Source: Avoscillospira sp945864925 (lineage in GTDB: Bacteria > Bacillota > Clostridia > Oscillospirales > Oscillospiraceae). From it: a stretch of 24,790 nt of DNA. Positions 1-7,875 of the stretch are shown piece by piece. Under the pieces are notes generated by a model. It was given only the letters and a program-made list of their open reading frames with translations, did not search any database and was not told the origin of the DNA. The first letter of the stretch is position 1; every line of letters begins with the position of its first letter. The stretch is from contig CALZZH010000012.1 in assembly GCA_945830595.1 (NCBI GenBank), forward strand, positions 1 through 24,790, given 5' to 3'. The position numbers were made by a program, and so were the translations under genes.

Positions 1-48
1 CTCTGGCTTTTGCCCATGATCGTGGTGCGCAATACTGCGCATGAAGTT

Positions 49-696
49 TTATACCATTTTTTCCTGCTTGATTTTCTTGTCAATCACATGGCGGGAGGCC
101 AATTCTCTGCGGATGTCCTCCAGGGAGATTCCCATTTCAATCATCAGAACCAGAACATGATAGGTCAAATCTGCGATTTCATAGATGGTCTCCCGCTGAT
201 CGCCGGCCTTTCCGGCGATAATCACTTCCGTGGATTCCTCGCCGACTTTTTTCAGAATCTTGTCTATGCCCTTTTCAAACAGGTAGGAGGTGTAGGAGCC
301 CTCCTTTTTTTCCTGCTTTCGGCCGACCAGCATCTCCATCAGGCCGTCCAGGGAAAAAGGGTGGAGTTCGTCATTTTCCCAGACTGTCGTCTCAAAGCAG
401 GAGTCGGCACCCAGATGACAGGCCGGGCCTTCTTTCTCCACCAGAACCGTCAGGGCATCCCGGTCGCAGTCGGCGGTGATGGAGACGATGTGCTGCACAT
501 TGCCGCTGGTCTCGCCCTTCCGCCAGAGGGTCTGGCGGGAGCGGCTCCAAAAGCAGGTTCGCTTTTCCCGGATGGAAATTTCCAGGCTCTCCCGGTTCAT
601 ATAGGCCAGGGTCAAAACTTTTTTTGTTTCCGCATCCACCACAATGGCAGGAATCAGGCCCTTTTCATCAAATTTTAAAGTGTTTAAATCCAGCAT
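49..696 (-). CDS. hisIE: HisIE, bifunctional phosphoribosyl-AMP cyclohydrolase / phosphoribosyl-ATP pyrophosphatase
   Basis: This 215-residue cytoplasmic enzyme carries out steps 2 and 3 of histidine synthesis: it hydrolyses PR-ATP to PR-AMP and opens the adenine ring of PR-AMP. The N-terminal HisI domain (about residues 1-115) shows GETSGNVQ, the metal-binding DCDRD and the Cys-bearing GPACH and SCF segments. The C-terminal HisE domain (about 125-210) begins with GSYTSYLFEKGIDKILKKVG and carries the EESTEVIIAGK acidic helix. Length fits the fused family. It is the last gene of the his operon visible here and starts one base after the hisF stop, which implies translational coupling. No convincing terminator lies in the 48 bases beyond its stop. 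Function is secure from both motif sets. Confidence 0.97.
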   Translation of the reverse strand: MLDLNTLKFDEKGLIPAIVVDAETKKVLTLAYMNRESLEISIREKRTCFWSRSRQTLWRKGETSGNVQHIVSITADCDRDALTVLVEKEGPACHLGADSCFETTVWENDELHPFSLDGLMEMLVGRKQEKKEGSYTSYLFEKGIDKILKKVGEESTEVIIAGKAGDQRETIYEIADLTYHVLVLMIEMGISLEDIRRELASRHVIDKKIKQEKMV

Positions 697-697
697 T

Positions 698-1456
698 TCA
701 ATCCCTCACATGAATATTGTGCTCCCGGAGCATCCGCTTCAAAGCCGGAATCTCCACTTCACCGAAATGAAAAATGGAGGCCGCCAGGCCGGCGGACAGA
801 TCGGGAATTGTTTGAAACAGGGTGACAAAATCCTCTGCAGAGCCCGCGCCGCCGGAAGCAATGACCGGAACATGAACTGCGGCGCAAACCGCTTCCAGCA
901 TGGGCAAGTCAAAGCCCTGGCGGACGCCGTCGGTGTCAATGGAATTGACCACAACTTCGCCGGCGCCGGCGGCGACGCAGGATTTGATCCAGGCAATGGC
1001 CTCCAGGCCTGTGTCCTCCCGGCCGCCTTTTGCAAAGACCCGGAACTCCCCATCAACCCGCTTCACATCGCAGGACAGCACCACGCACTGATTGCCGTAT
1101 TTCTTGGCGGCCTCCTGAATCAGGGATGGATTGCGGATGGCGCCGGAATTGACGCTGACCTTGTCGGCGCCGCATTTCAGAACCCGGTCAAAATCGTCAA
1201 TGGTGTTGATGCCGCCGCCCACAGTCAGCGGAATAAATACCTGGCTGGCAGTTTCCCGGAGAATGTCCGTAAACAGTGCCCGGCCTTCGGCGGAGGCCGT
1301 GATGTCATAGAACACCAGCTCATCTGCGCCGCAGTCGCTGTAGAATTGGGCCAGCTTCACAGGGGAGGAAACGTCTGCCAGACCCAGGAAATTGACTCCC
1401 TTGACCACACGGCCGTCCTTCACATCCAGGCAGGGAATTATTCGTTTTGTAATCAT
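698..1456 (-). CDS. hisF: HisF, imidazole glycerol phosphate synthase cyclase subunit
   Basis: HisF is the (beta/alpha)8-barrel partner of the glutaminase HisH. It uses ammonia to convert PRFAR into imidazole glycerol phosphate and AICAR. At 252 residues it has the usual family length. The two catalytic aspartates are where expected: D11 in IIPCLDV and D130 in VLSCDVKR. Phosphate-binding glycine segments TVGGGI (about 78-83) and ASGGAGS (about 221-227) are present. It overlaps the end of hisA by four bases (ATGA), and hisIE follows directly. The ATG start at 1456 begins the canonical MITKRIIPCLDV N-terminus, so no alternative start is needed. Confidence 0.98.
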   Translation of the reverse strand: MITKRIIPCLDVKDGRVVKGVNFLGLADVSSPVKLAQFYSDCGADELVFYDITASAEGRALFTDILRETASQVFIPLTVGGGINTIDDFDRVLKCGADKVSVNSGAIRNPSLIQEAAKKYGNQCVVLSCDVKRVDGEFRVFAKGGREDTGLEAIAWIKSCVAAGAGEVVVNSIDTDGVRQGFDLPMLEAVCAAVHVPVIASGGAGSAEDFVTLFQTIPDLSAGLAASIFHFGEVEIPALKRMLREHNIHVRD

Positions 1457-2166
1457 GCCGCCACCTCGATTGCCTGGCGCAGGTCAATGGCGCCGGTATA
1501 ATAGGCTTTTCCGATGATCGCACCGTAGAGGTCCATCGCCCGCAGGGCTTTGACATCGGCCAGGGAGGACACGCCGCCGGAGGCCACAATGTCCATCCGG
1601 TAGGCCTGCGACAGCTGCCGGTAGAGGTCCAGATTGGTTCCGGCCATGGCGCCGTCCCGGGAGATATCCGTGCAGATAATGGTTTGGACCCCCAGTTTCT
1701 GCATCTTTTCAAAGAATTGGCCGCAGGTGTATGCGGACTGCTCCGTCCATCCCTTGATGGAAACATAGCCGTCCCGGATATCGACGCCCACAGCAATGCG
1801 GCTGCCCCATGCGGCAACGGCCTGCTGCAGAAAAGCTTCATCGGTAACGGCGGCCGTGCCCAGAATCACACGGCTGACGCCGGCTGTGAGATAGGTTTCC
1901 ACCGTTTCCATGGAGCGAATCCCGCCGCCGACCTCCGTAAAGAGGGAAGTCTCCGACACAATGCGGGTAATCACCTCCAAATTGGGGGTTCCGCCGTTTT
2001 TCGCCCCTTCCAAATCCACCAAGTGCAGGCAGGACGCTCCTTGGGCCTGGAAGGCCTGGGCGACCCGCAGGGGATCGGCGTCATAGACGGTCATTTGGGC
2101 GTAATCGCCCCGGAACAGGCGCACGGCCTGCCCCTGTACCAGATCAATTGCCGGAAAAATCAGCAT
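1453..2166 (-). CDS. hisA: HisA, ProFAR isomerase
   Basis: HisA is a (beta/alpha)8-barrel isomerase that converts ProFAR to PRFAR, step 4 of the pathway, and is a paralogue of the neighbouring HisF. The 237-residue protein has catalytic D8 (FPAID), the RLFRGDY segment, GGGIRS phosphate binding (about 80-85), D129 (VGVDIRDG), TDISRDG and VASGGVSS. Length and order match the family. The start lies one base from the hisH stop and the end overlaps hisF by four bases, so hisH, hisA and hisF sit as a contiguous coupled block. The start is fixed by the MLIFPAIDL N-terminus. Confidence 0.97.
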   Translation of the reverse strand: MLIFPAIDLVQGQAVRLFRGDYAQMTVYDADPLRVAQAFQAQGASCLHLVDLEGAKNGGTPNLEVITRIVSETSLFTEVGGGIRSMETVETYLTAGVSRVILGTAAVTDEAFLQQAVAAWGSRIAVGVDIRDGYVSIKGWTEQSAYTCGQFFEKMQKLGVQTIICTDISRDGAMAGTNLDLYRQLSQAYRMDIVASGGVSSLADVKALRAMDLYGAIIGKAYYTGAIDLRQAIEVAA

Positions 2167-2167
2167 C

Positions 2168-2785
2168 TCAAACCTCCAAATCGCAGAACGCCTTCAGAAT
2201 TTGCAAACCGATCCGTCCGCTTTTTTCCGGATGGAACTGACAGCCATAGACATTTCCCTGTGCTACCGCCGCTGTCAGGTCCGCACCGTACTGGGCGGTG
2301 GCAGCCAGACTGTCTGCACAGTCCACCGCATAATAGGAGTGGACAAAATATACAAAGTCTCCCTCCTGAATCCCGGAAAACAGGGGACAGGCCGGCTGCT
2401 GAAAATGCAGGGCATTCCATCCCATGTGGGGAATGGGCAGGGAAGCGGGAATTCGTCCCTCCATGGAAACGACGCGCCCCCGGAGCAGGCCCAATCCCTG
2501 ATGCGTCCCGTATTCCTCACTGGTTTCAAAAAGCAGCTGCATACCGAGGCAGATACCCAGCAGCGGCTTGCCGTCGGCTGCCTCCTGCAGTATCACCCGG
2601 TCCAGGGCGCTGGCCCGCAGCTTTTCCGCCGCATCGCCAAACGCGCCGACGCCGGGCAGAATCAGCTTTTCCGCCTGCCGCAGCACAGCGGGGTCCCGGG
2701 AGACGACCACCTCGGCGCCAACTTTTTCCAGCGAACAGCGGAGGGAAAACAGGTTTCCAACGCCATAGTCAATGATCGCCAGCAT
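2168..2785 (-). CDS. hisH: HisH, imidazole glycerol phosphate synthase glutamine amidotransferase subunit
   Basis: HisH hydrolyses glutamine and channels ammonia to HisF. It is a class I glutamine amidotransferase with nucleophile Cys79 in GICLGMQ and the His185/Glu187 pair in QFHPEKSG (205-residue numbering). LPGVGAFG and the MIDYGVGN-like N-terminus (AIIDYGVGNL) are typical. Two starts are possible: GTG at 2788 or ATG at 2785. I chose the ATG because an AAAGGGG ribosome-binding site lies seven bases upstream, against four for the GTG, and because it gives a TGATG stop-start overlap with hisB and the family-like N-terminus MLAIIDYG. Function is secure; the start is uncertain by one codon. 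Confidence 0.96.
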   Translation of the reverse strand: MLAIIDYGVGNLFSLRCSLEKVGAEVVVSRDPAVLRQAEKLILPGVGAFGDAAEKLRASALDRVILQEAADGKPLLGICLGMQLLFETSEEYGTHQGLGLLRGRVVSMEGRIPASLPIPHMGWNALHFQQPACPLFSGIQEGDFVYFVHSYYAVDCADSLAATAQYGADLTAAVAQGNVYGCQFHPEKSGRIGLQILKAFCDLEV

Positions 2786-3372
2786 CACAGAACCCCTTTC
2801 GTCGAAGGAATCTCTCCGGCAGCGGCGGGATCCGGCGCCACGGCCTGCCGGAGACTCCGGGCAGCCGACTTAAAGGCCCCTTCCACGATATGGTGGCTGT
2901 TGCGCCCGGCCAATTGCCGGATGTGCAAAGTCAGATTGGCGCAGCGGGAGAATGCCTGCCAGAACTCCTCCGTCAATTCCGTATCAAAGGTGCCAATTTT
3001 CTCCGTCGGAATCTCCAGGCCATAGACCAGAAGCCCCCGGCCGGAACAATCGACGGCGGTGAGAATCAGGGCTTCGTCCATGGGGAGCGTCGCGGATCCA
3101 TAGCGGTTAATACCCCGGCGGTCCCCGAGGGCCTGGTCAAAGGCCTTCCCCAGGCAAATTCCGATATCCTCCACGGTGTGGTGGTCGTCCACCTGGGTAT
3201 CTCCCTGGCACTGCACGTCCAGATCAAAGCGGCTGTGCCTGGCAAAGAGCGTCAGCATATGATCCAGGAACCCACAGCCGGTGTCAATCCGGCTTTTCCC
3301 AGTGCCGTCCAGGTTCAGGGAAAGGGAAATTTGGGTCTCTGCTGTTTTGCGTTCCAATTGCGCCGTTCTCAT
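2785..3372 (-). CDS. hisB: HisB, imidazoleglycerol-phosphate dehydratase
   Basis: This 195-residue protein is the monofunctional dehydratase that turns imidazole glycerol phosphate into imidazole acetol phosphate. It assembles as a manganese-dependent 24-mer in characterised relatives. Visible signatures are GFLDHML (about 34-40), the metal ligands in DDHHTVED, the second repeat motif RNSHHIVEG and the C-terminal STKG. There is no fused histidinol-phosphatase domain as in the enterobacterial HisB, so that activity must come from another gene. It overlaps hisC by four bases (ATGA) and meets hisH at a stop-start junction. Confidence 0.97.
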   Translation of the reverse strand: MRTAQLERKTAETQISLSLNLDGTGKSRIDTGCGFLDHMLTLFARHSRFDLDVQCQGDTQVDDHHTVEDIGICLGKAFDQALGDRRGINRYGSATLPMDEALILTAVDCSGRGLLVYGLEIPTEKIGTFDTELTEEFWQAFSRCANLTLHIRQLAGRNSHHIVEGAFKSAARSLRQAVAPDPAAAGEIPSTKGVL

Positions 3373-4436
3373 AAGCTGCCTCCCAGAATGTCAGAGATGG
3401 TGCCGACCAGAAGCTGCATTTGCTCCATGGTGCCGATGGTGATGCGGTTGAAATTTCGGATTCGCGGCTCCTCAAAATGGCGAACCAGAATGCCCCGCCG
3501 CTTCAGCTCTGTGTATAGGTCCATTCCGCTCACCTGGGGATGGGCCGCAAAGAGGAAGTTTGCCTGGGAGGGGATCACCGTGAAGCCCAGACCCTCCAGC
3601 GCCTGCGCGGCATAATCCCTGGCCGCCATAATCTTGCGGCAGTTGGCTTCGTAGTATGCCGCGGCGTCCAGAGCCGCAACGCCGGCAGCCATGGTCAGCC
3701 GGTTGATATTGTAGGGATTCGTGGAATACTTCAGCCGGTTCAGGTCCGCAATCAGGGCCTGATCGCCGATGGCAAAGCCCAGACGCGCGCCGGCCAGACT
3801 GCGGGACTTGGAAAAGGTCTGAACCACAAGCAGGTTGGGATATTTTTGAATCAGCGGTACGCAGCTCTCCGCGCCGAAGTCCACATAGGCCTCGTCCACC
3901 AGTACCACATGATCGGGATTGGTGGCGATGATCTCCTCCATCTGCCGCCGGGGCAGCGCACGGCCCACCTGGGCATTGGGATTGGCCAGTACAATCATGG
4001 AATCTTGGTGGCAGTAATCTCGGTAATCCACGGAAAAATCCTCGGACAGCGGGATCTTTTTGGCTTCAATTTGATACAGGTCTGCATAGACTTGATAAAA
4101 GCCGTAGGTGATGTCCGGAAAGATGACCCGTCCCGGAGTGCCGGAAAACGCCATAAAGGCGAAATTCAAAATATCGTCGGAGCCATTGGAGACATACACA
4201 TTCTCCGGCGTCACATGATACGTCTGCGCCAGCTTTTCCAGCAGGGGCTTGCAGGTGGGATCGGAATACAGCCGCAGGTCTTGCAGTTCCTTTTCCCCGA
4301 TGGCGGCGACCACCTGCGGCGCTGCGGGGAAGGGGGATTCGTTGGTATTCAGTTTGACATAGACCTGATCCCGGGGCTGTTCGCCGGGGGTATAGACACA
4401 CAGGCTCTGATAGCGGTCATTCAAGAATTTGCTCAT
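3369..4436 (-). CDS. hisC: HisC, histidinol-phosphate aminotransferase
   Basis: HisC is a PLP-dependent class I/II aminotransferase that transfers the amino group from glutamate to imidazole acetol phosphate. The 355-residue protein has the LNTNESPFP N-terminal segment, GSDDIL near residue 85, VDEAYVDF with D181 contacting PLP, and the Schiff-base lysine K210 in TFSKSRSLAGARLGFAIG. The substrate-loop segment reads NPNAQVGRALP where relatives usually read NPN(N/A)PTG, a local departure noted in the findings. A GAGGAG ribosome-binding site lies eight bases before the ATG, which overlaps the hisD stop by four bases. Identity is secure, strengthened by its place in the operon. Confidence 0.97.
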   Translation of the reverse strand: MSKFLNDRYQSLCVYTPGEQPRDQVYVKLNTNESPFPAAPQVVAAIGEKELQDLRLYSDPTCKPLLEKLAQTYHVTPENVYVSNGSDDILNFAFMAFSGTPGRVIFPDITYGFYQVYADLYQIEAKKIPLSEDFSVDYRDYCHQDSMIVLANPNAQVGRALPRRQMEEIIATNPDHVVLVDEAYVDFGAESCVPLIQKYPNLLVVQTFSKSRSLAGARLGFAIGDQALIADLNRLKYSTNPYNINRLTMAAGVAALDAAAYYEANCRKIMAARDYAAQALEGLGFTVIPSQANFLFAAHPQVSGMDLYTELKRRGILVRHFEEPRIRNFNRITIGTMEQMQLLVGTISDILGGSL

Positions 4437-5716
4437 GACTGGGACTCCTCAAACCGGATCAGGGCGCTGCGGGCGTGGGCCTGCAGGCCCTCTTTTTCTG
4501 CAAAGGCGGCGATGCTGCCGGATACTTTCTGCAGCGCTTCCCGGGTAAAATAGGTGTATTGGGACTTTTTCACAAAATCATCCACGGAGAGGGGACTGGA
4601 GAACCGGGCTGTGCCGCTGGTGGGCAGGGTATGGTTGGGGCCGGCCAGATAATCGCCCAGCGCTTCTGGACAATAGCGGCCCAGGAAGATGGAACCGGCA
4701 TTGCGGACGGCGTCCAGATAATCAAAAGGACTGTCCACGCACAGCTCCAAATGCTCCGGCGCCAGATCATTGGCAATTTCGATGGCCCTGGGTATGCTGT
4801 CCGTCACAATAATTTTGCCGTTGCTGTCTATGGAGGCCCTGGCAATCTCCTGCCGCGGCAGCAGCTGCAGCTGGCGTTCCACCTCTTCCTGTACAGCCGC
4901 AGCCAATGCCATGCTGTCGGTAATCAAAACCGCGCTGGCCATCCGGTCATGTTCCGCCTGGCTCAGCAGGTCGGCGGCCAGGTGGACGGGATTGCTGCTT
5001 CCGTCGGCTACAACCAGAATCTCGCTGGGGCCTGCAATCATATCAATGGATACCAGCCCAAAGACCTGACGCTTCGCTTCCGCCACATAGGCGTTGCCCG
5101 GCCCGACAATTTTGTCCACTTTGGGGATGGACTGGGTGCCGTAGGCCAGAGCGCCAATGGCCTGGGCGCCGCCAACCTTGAAAACCCGGTCAACGCCTGC
5201 GATTCTGGCCGCGGCCAGAATGGCGTCCGGCAGCTTGCCGCCGGGGCCAGGCGGCGAAACAATGACAATCTCACGACAGCCAGCCAGCTTGGCGGGGATG
5301 GCGTCCATCAGCACCGTGGAGGGATAGGCTGCCGTGCCGCCCGGCACATACAGGCCCACTTTTTCAATGGGGATGATTTTCTGTCCCATGACCACGCCTG
5401 GTTTCTCCGTCAGAATAAAGCTGCTGCGCAGCTGCTGCCGGTGGAAGCTTCGAATGTTCTCCGCAGCTTCCCGGAGAATGTCCAGAAAACCGGGGTCCAC
5501 AGCCGCCATCGCGGCATCCATTTCCTCGCTGCTGACTTCCAGCGCCGTAAGGTGGGCATGATCGAAGCGCTCACAGTACTGGAACAGCGCCGAATCGCCA
5601 TTCTGCCGTACATCCGCCAGAATTTCAGAGACTGTGGCTGATACATCCACGCCGGATCCAGCGCGGGAAAGAATTTCCTGGGCAGACACGTCGCCTTCCT
5701 TGAGAATTTTCATCAT
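4433..5716 (-). CDS. hisD: HisD, histidinol dehydrogenase
   Basis: HisD is a zinc- and NAD-dependent enzyme that oxidises histidinol to histidine in two steps, the last reactions of the pathway. The 427-residue length is standard. Characteristic segments are VGLYVPGGTAAYPSTVLM (about 120-137), VDKIVGPGN, IAGPSEILV, LLSQAEHD (zinc and active-site residues), DLAPEHLEL and GPNHTLPTSGTARFSS near the C-terminus. The first of two adjacent ATG codons (5716) gives the ATGA overlap with hisG; the second (5713) would shorten the protein by one residue. No anomalies were seen. Confidence 0.97.
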   Translation of the reverse strand: MMKILKEGDVSAQEILSRAGSGVDVSATVSEILADVRQNGDSALFQYCERFDHAHLTALEVSSEEMDAAMAAVDPGFLDILREAAENIRSFHRQQLRSSFILTEKPGVVMGQKIIPIEKVGLYVPGGTAAYPSTVLMDAIPAKLAGCREIVIVSPPGPGGKLPDAILAAARIAGVDRVFKVGGAQAIGALAYGTQSIPKVDKIVGPGNAYVAEAKRQVFGLVSIDMIAGPSEILVVADGSSNPVHLAADLLSQAEHDRMASAVLITDSMALAAAVQEEVERQLQLLPRQEIARASIDSNGKIIVTDSIPRAIEIANDLAPEHLELCVDSPFDYLDAVRNAGSIFLGRYCPEALGDYLAGPNHTLPTSGTARFSSPLSVDDFVKKSQYTYFTREALQKVSGSIAAFAEKEGLQAHARSALIRFEESQS

Positions 5717-6339
5717 CCGGGGTTCACCTGACCTTTCAGCGCCGTAACAATGGCTGAGATTTCTGCATATTTGAATTGATAGCCGGCCTTGTTGCTGATG
5801 AGACGTGCGCTGATTGGCACGATCGTCTCATAGGCAACCAGGTCATTTTCTTTCAGTGTGGTACCAGTCTCGACAATGTCCACGATCACATCGGACAATC
5901 CCAGAATGGGGGCCAGCTCAATGGAGCCGTTGAGATGAATGATGTCAATATCACGGCACTGGTCACCATAGTATTTTTTCGCAATATTGGTAAACTTTGT
6001 GGCAACACGCAGGGTTTTATCCGGATTGTCCCGGAAGCCGCGCTTGGACGCCACAGCCATGCGGCAATTGCCCATGTGCAGATCCAGCAGCTCATAGACC
6101 TGCGGCGCGTATTCCAGCAGAATGTCTTTACCGGCCACGCCCAGGTCCGCTGCGCCCCGCTCCACATAGATCGCCACATCGGAGGGTTTGACCCAGAAGA
6201 AACGAACGCCGGCAGATTCATTTTCAAAAATCAGCTTCCGGCTGTTTTCGCGGATGGACGGGCACGCATATCCGGACGCCTCAAACAGGTCATAGACTTT
6301 TTCTCCCAGCCGTCCCTTGGGAAGCGCAATATTAACCAT
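5713..6339 (-). CDS. hisG: HisG, ATP phosphoribosyltransferase catalytic subunit (short form)
   Basis: HisG condenses ATP with PRPP, the committed and feedback-controlled first step. From the ATG at 6339 the protein is 208 residues, the length of the short HisG class, which lacks the C-terminal regulatory domain and works as a hetero-octamer with HisZ. The N-terminus MVNIALPKGRLGE is canonical, and IVDIVETGTTLKEN (PRPP-binding loop) lies in the second half. An open frame continues upstream to 6384, but the extra 15 residues do not fit the family and lie inside hisZ. The chosen start overlaps the hisZ stop by eight bases, with a GGAG element about ten bases upstream. Confidence 0.96.
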   Translation of the reverse strand: MVNIALPKGRLGEKVYDLFEASGYACPSIRENSRKLIFENESAGVRFFWVKPSDVAIYVERGAADLGVAGKDILLEYAPQVYELLDLHMGNCRMAVASKRGFRDNPDKTLRVATKFTNIAKKYYGDQCRDIDIIHLNGSIELAPILGLSDVIVDIVETGTTLKENDLVAYETIVPISARLISNKAGYQFKYAEISAIVTALKGQVNPG

Positions 6340-7417
6340 GGTGTTCAATCTCCGTGACCCTCCCATCCTGAAAGCGCATGACACGGCGGCAGGTCATGCG
6401 CGGCGGTATGCGCTTTGCGACCAGCACGCCGCTTTCGGCCAGCTGTTTCGCCGCTGCTGACAAAGCCAGAATATCCGCATCGTCTGAGTAAAGCAGGACG
6501 GTATCTGTATCATAGCTCCGCTGGCGGTTTTCCAACAGCTCCAGCTGATCCAGATAAACAGCAAAACCAACGCCTTTGGCACGTTTACCCAGCCGCATCA
6601 GCAGACGGTCATACTGACCGCCGGACAGCACTTCCGTAGGAATTCCTTCCATATAACCCCGGAAAACGATGCCATTGTAATAATTGCGGTCGCCGATAAT
6701 GGAGAAATCCAGCCGCACATGTTCCGCCAGACCGGCCTGCTCCAGCAGGGCAGCCAGCGTCTGCAGTTCGTCCCGGCCCTGGCTGGGCGGCAGTAACGCC
6801 ACCGCCTGTGAGATGCAGCTGTTTTCCATCATGAGCGCAGCCAGAAGATCCACCCGTTCAGACGGTGCGCCGCGGCAGAAATCCCGCAGGGAGGCTTCAT
6901 TCTTCTCCTGCAGACATTGCAGCACCGCCTGCATGGCGTCTTCTCCGAGCTCCATCTCCCGCAGAAGGGATTCCAGAATTCCCAAATGCGAAATGTTCAG
7001 GAAAAACTTGGGGGAAATGCACTGCAGGCTTTTGGCCGCCAGGAGCAGCACCTCACCCAGCTCATAAAGACCGATGTCGCCCAGGCACTCCAATCCGGTC
7101 TGCATAATCTCCCGGTATCCCTTTCCCGGGCCGGCGATCCGATAGACATTTTCATTGTAGCAGACCTTCTGAAGCGATGCGCTGTCGTTGCGATAGTTCT
7201 TGACAATGGACAAGGTGACGTCCGGCTTCAACGCCATCAGAGTTCCGTCTGTGTCCGTGAAGGTGATGACGCCCTCCGAGACCAGAAACTCTTTGTTTTG
7301 CAGATAGAGCGCATAGGGCTCAAACTTGCTCATTTTGAACTGGGAATATCCATATTTGTGATACAGCTCCCGCAGGGAGAGAATCACCTGTTCTTCCAGC
7401 TTCCTCAATTCAGACAT
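6332..7417 (-). CDS. hisZ: HisZ, ATP phosphoribosyltransferase regulatory subunit
   Basis: HisZ is a histidyl-tRNA synthetase paralogue that has lost aminoacylation and instead activates short-form HisG and confers histidine feedback. The 361-residue protein shows class II synthetase motif 2-like sequence (VYRIAGPGKGYREIMQTGLECLG, cited in part as GYREIMQTGLECLG), then DFSIIGDRNYYNGIVF and VLSGGQYDRL near motif 3. It lacks the C-terminal anticodon-binding domain of a true HisRS, and adjacency to short hisG supports the assignment. An AAGGAG ribosome-binding site lies seven bases upstream of the ATG. The start overlaps the preceding regulator gene by eight bases. Confidence 0.96.
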   Translation of the reverse strand: MSELRKLEEQVILSLRELYHKYGYSQFKMSKFEPYALYLQNKEFLVSEGVITFTDTDGTLMALKPDVTLSIVKNYRNDSASLQKVCYNENVYRIAGPGKGYREIMQTGLECLGDIGLYELGEVLLLAAKSLQCISPKFFLNISHLGILESLLREMELGEDAMQAVLQCLQEKNEASLRDFCRGAPSERVDLLAALMMENSCISQAVALLPPSQGRDELQTLAALLEQAGLAEHVRLDFSIIGDRNYYNGIVFRGYMEGIPTEVLSGGQYDRLLMRLGKRAKGVGFAVYLDQLELLENRQRSYDTDTVLLYSDDADILALSAAAKQLAESGVLVAKRIPPRMTCRRVMRFQDGRVTEIEHHG

Positions 7418-7712
7418 CCGAATTCTCCTTTGGTGAAATGCGGTTCAGCACTGACCGGTAGCCGCTGTTTCCGTACAGCAGGCATTTTTTGACCCGGCAA
7501 ATGGTCGCCGTGCTGGCTCCTGTCGCCTGGTTAATTTCACTGTAGCTTTTGCCCTTCCAAAGCTGCGAAGCCACATCAAAGCGCTGGGCAATTTCCTGTA
7601 TCTCCTTGATGGTGCAGGCATCTTCAAAAAAAGCGTAGCATTCCTCCAGGGTCTGAAGGGACAGAATTGCCTGGAAGAGATGGTCAACATTTTCCTGGTG
7701 CAGAATATCCAT
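7410..7712 (-). CDS. YerC/YecD-family TrpR-like regulator, probable repressor of the his operon
   Basis: This 100-residue protein matches the YerC/YecD branch of the TrpR superfamily, small all-helical DNA-binding proteins. The region from about residue 35 (CTIKEIQEIAQRFDVASQL) leads into a helix-turn-helix reading SYSEINQATGASTATICRVK, where the recognition helix carries ASTATICRV. Relatives next to his genes are described as histidine-responsive regulators (HisR type). It is the first gene of the operon, so autoregulation is likely. An ATG also exists at 7739, but the predicted transcription start falls there, whereas the ATG at 7712 has an AAAGGA ribosome-binding site eight bases upstream and gives the family-like MDILHQENVDHLF start. 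It overlaps hisZ by eight bases. Family is confident; ligand is inferred. Confidence 0.88.
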   Translation of the reverse strand: MDILHQENVDHLFQAILSLQTLEECYAFFEDACTIKEIQEIAQRFDVASQLWKGKSYSEINQATGASTATICRVKKCLLYGNSGYRSVLNRISPKENSDV

Positions 7713-7730
7713 GGGCCATTTCCTTTCTTT

Positions 7731-7797
7731 TACTACCATGGTAATATTCTAACGCTTTACCATGCTAAAATCAACAGAAATCTGCATGGCGGATTTC
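7731..7797. promoter_or_regulatory. Candidate operator array with CATG centres 24 bases apart
   Basis: Three palindromic sites are centred on CATG at 7737-7740, 7761-7764 and 7785-7788, exactly 24 bases apart. Site 1 (7731-7746, TACTACCATGGTAATA) is a near-perfect palindrome over the transcription start. Site 2 (7755-7770, CTTTACCATGCTAAAA) fills the -35/-10 spacer. Site 3 is the centre of a 9-base-arm inverted repeat (7777-7797) just upstream of -35, and only its core resembles the others. Sites 1 and 2 are good candidates for binding by the TrpR-like protein encoded downstream; site 3 is weaker. The binding protein is inferred. Confidence 0.55.
7746..7774 (-). promoter_or_regulatory. Promoter of the yerC-his operon
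   Basis: On the minus strand there is a -35 element TTGATT (7769-7774), a 17-base spacer and a -10 element TAGAAT (7746-7751). The predicted transcription start is near 7739, leaving a short leader with a ribosome-binding site for the ATG at 7712. The spacer and start region are occupied by palindromes described separately, as expected for a repressed promoter. Called from consensus match only. Confidence 0.75.
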
Positions 7798-7840
7798 ACA
7801 AAACAATTGGCCCTTCTCAAGAAAGATCCGGACAAATAGA

Positions 7841-7874
7841 ACAAGGGAGCATGGCTAAAACCATACTCCCTTGT
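7841..7874 (-). terminator. Rho-independent terminator of rnpB
   Basis: A 14-base-pair stem with one G-U pair has arms at 7841-7854 and 7861-7874 and a 6-base loop. On the minus strand it follows the RNase P RNA 3' end by about two bases and is followed by TTCTATTTG, a moderate U-rich tail. On the plus strand the same stem is followed by TTTTG, so it may work both ways and separate rnpB from the his promoter region. Confidence 0.75.
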
Positions 7875-7875
7875 T

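Noticed and set aside
26..41. Small hairpin TGCGCA-ATAC-TGCGCA after hisIE
   Set aside because: Only six base pairs with no T run on the minus strand, so not enough to call the his operon terminator.
644..1501. Long open frames opposite the his genes (for example 285 codons over hisF, and 388 codons at 4475-5641 over hisD)
   Set aside because: They are mirror frames of well-identified genes with no recognisable protein features or ribosome-binding sites.
7418..7840. T-box riboswitch or histidine attenuator ahead of the his operon
   Set aside because: The predicted leader is under 30 bases, with no T-box consensus and no run of histidine codons.
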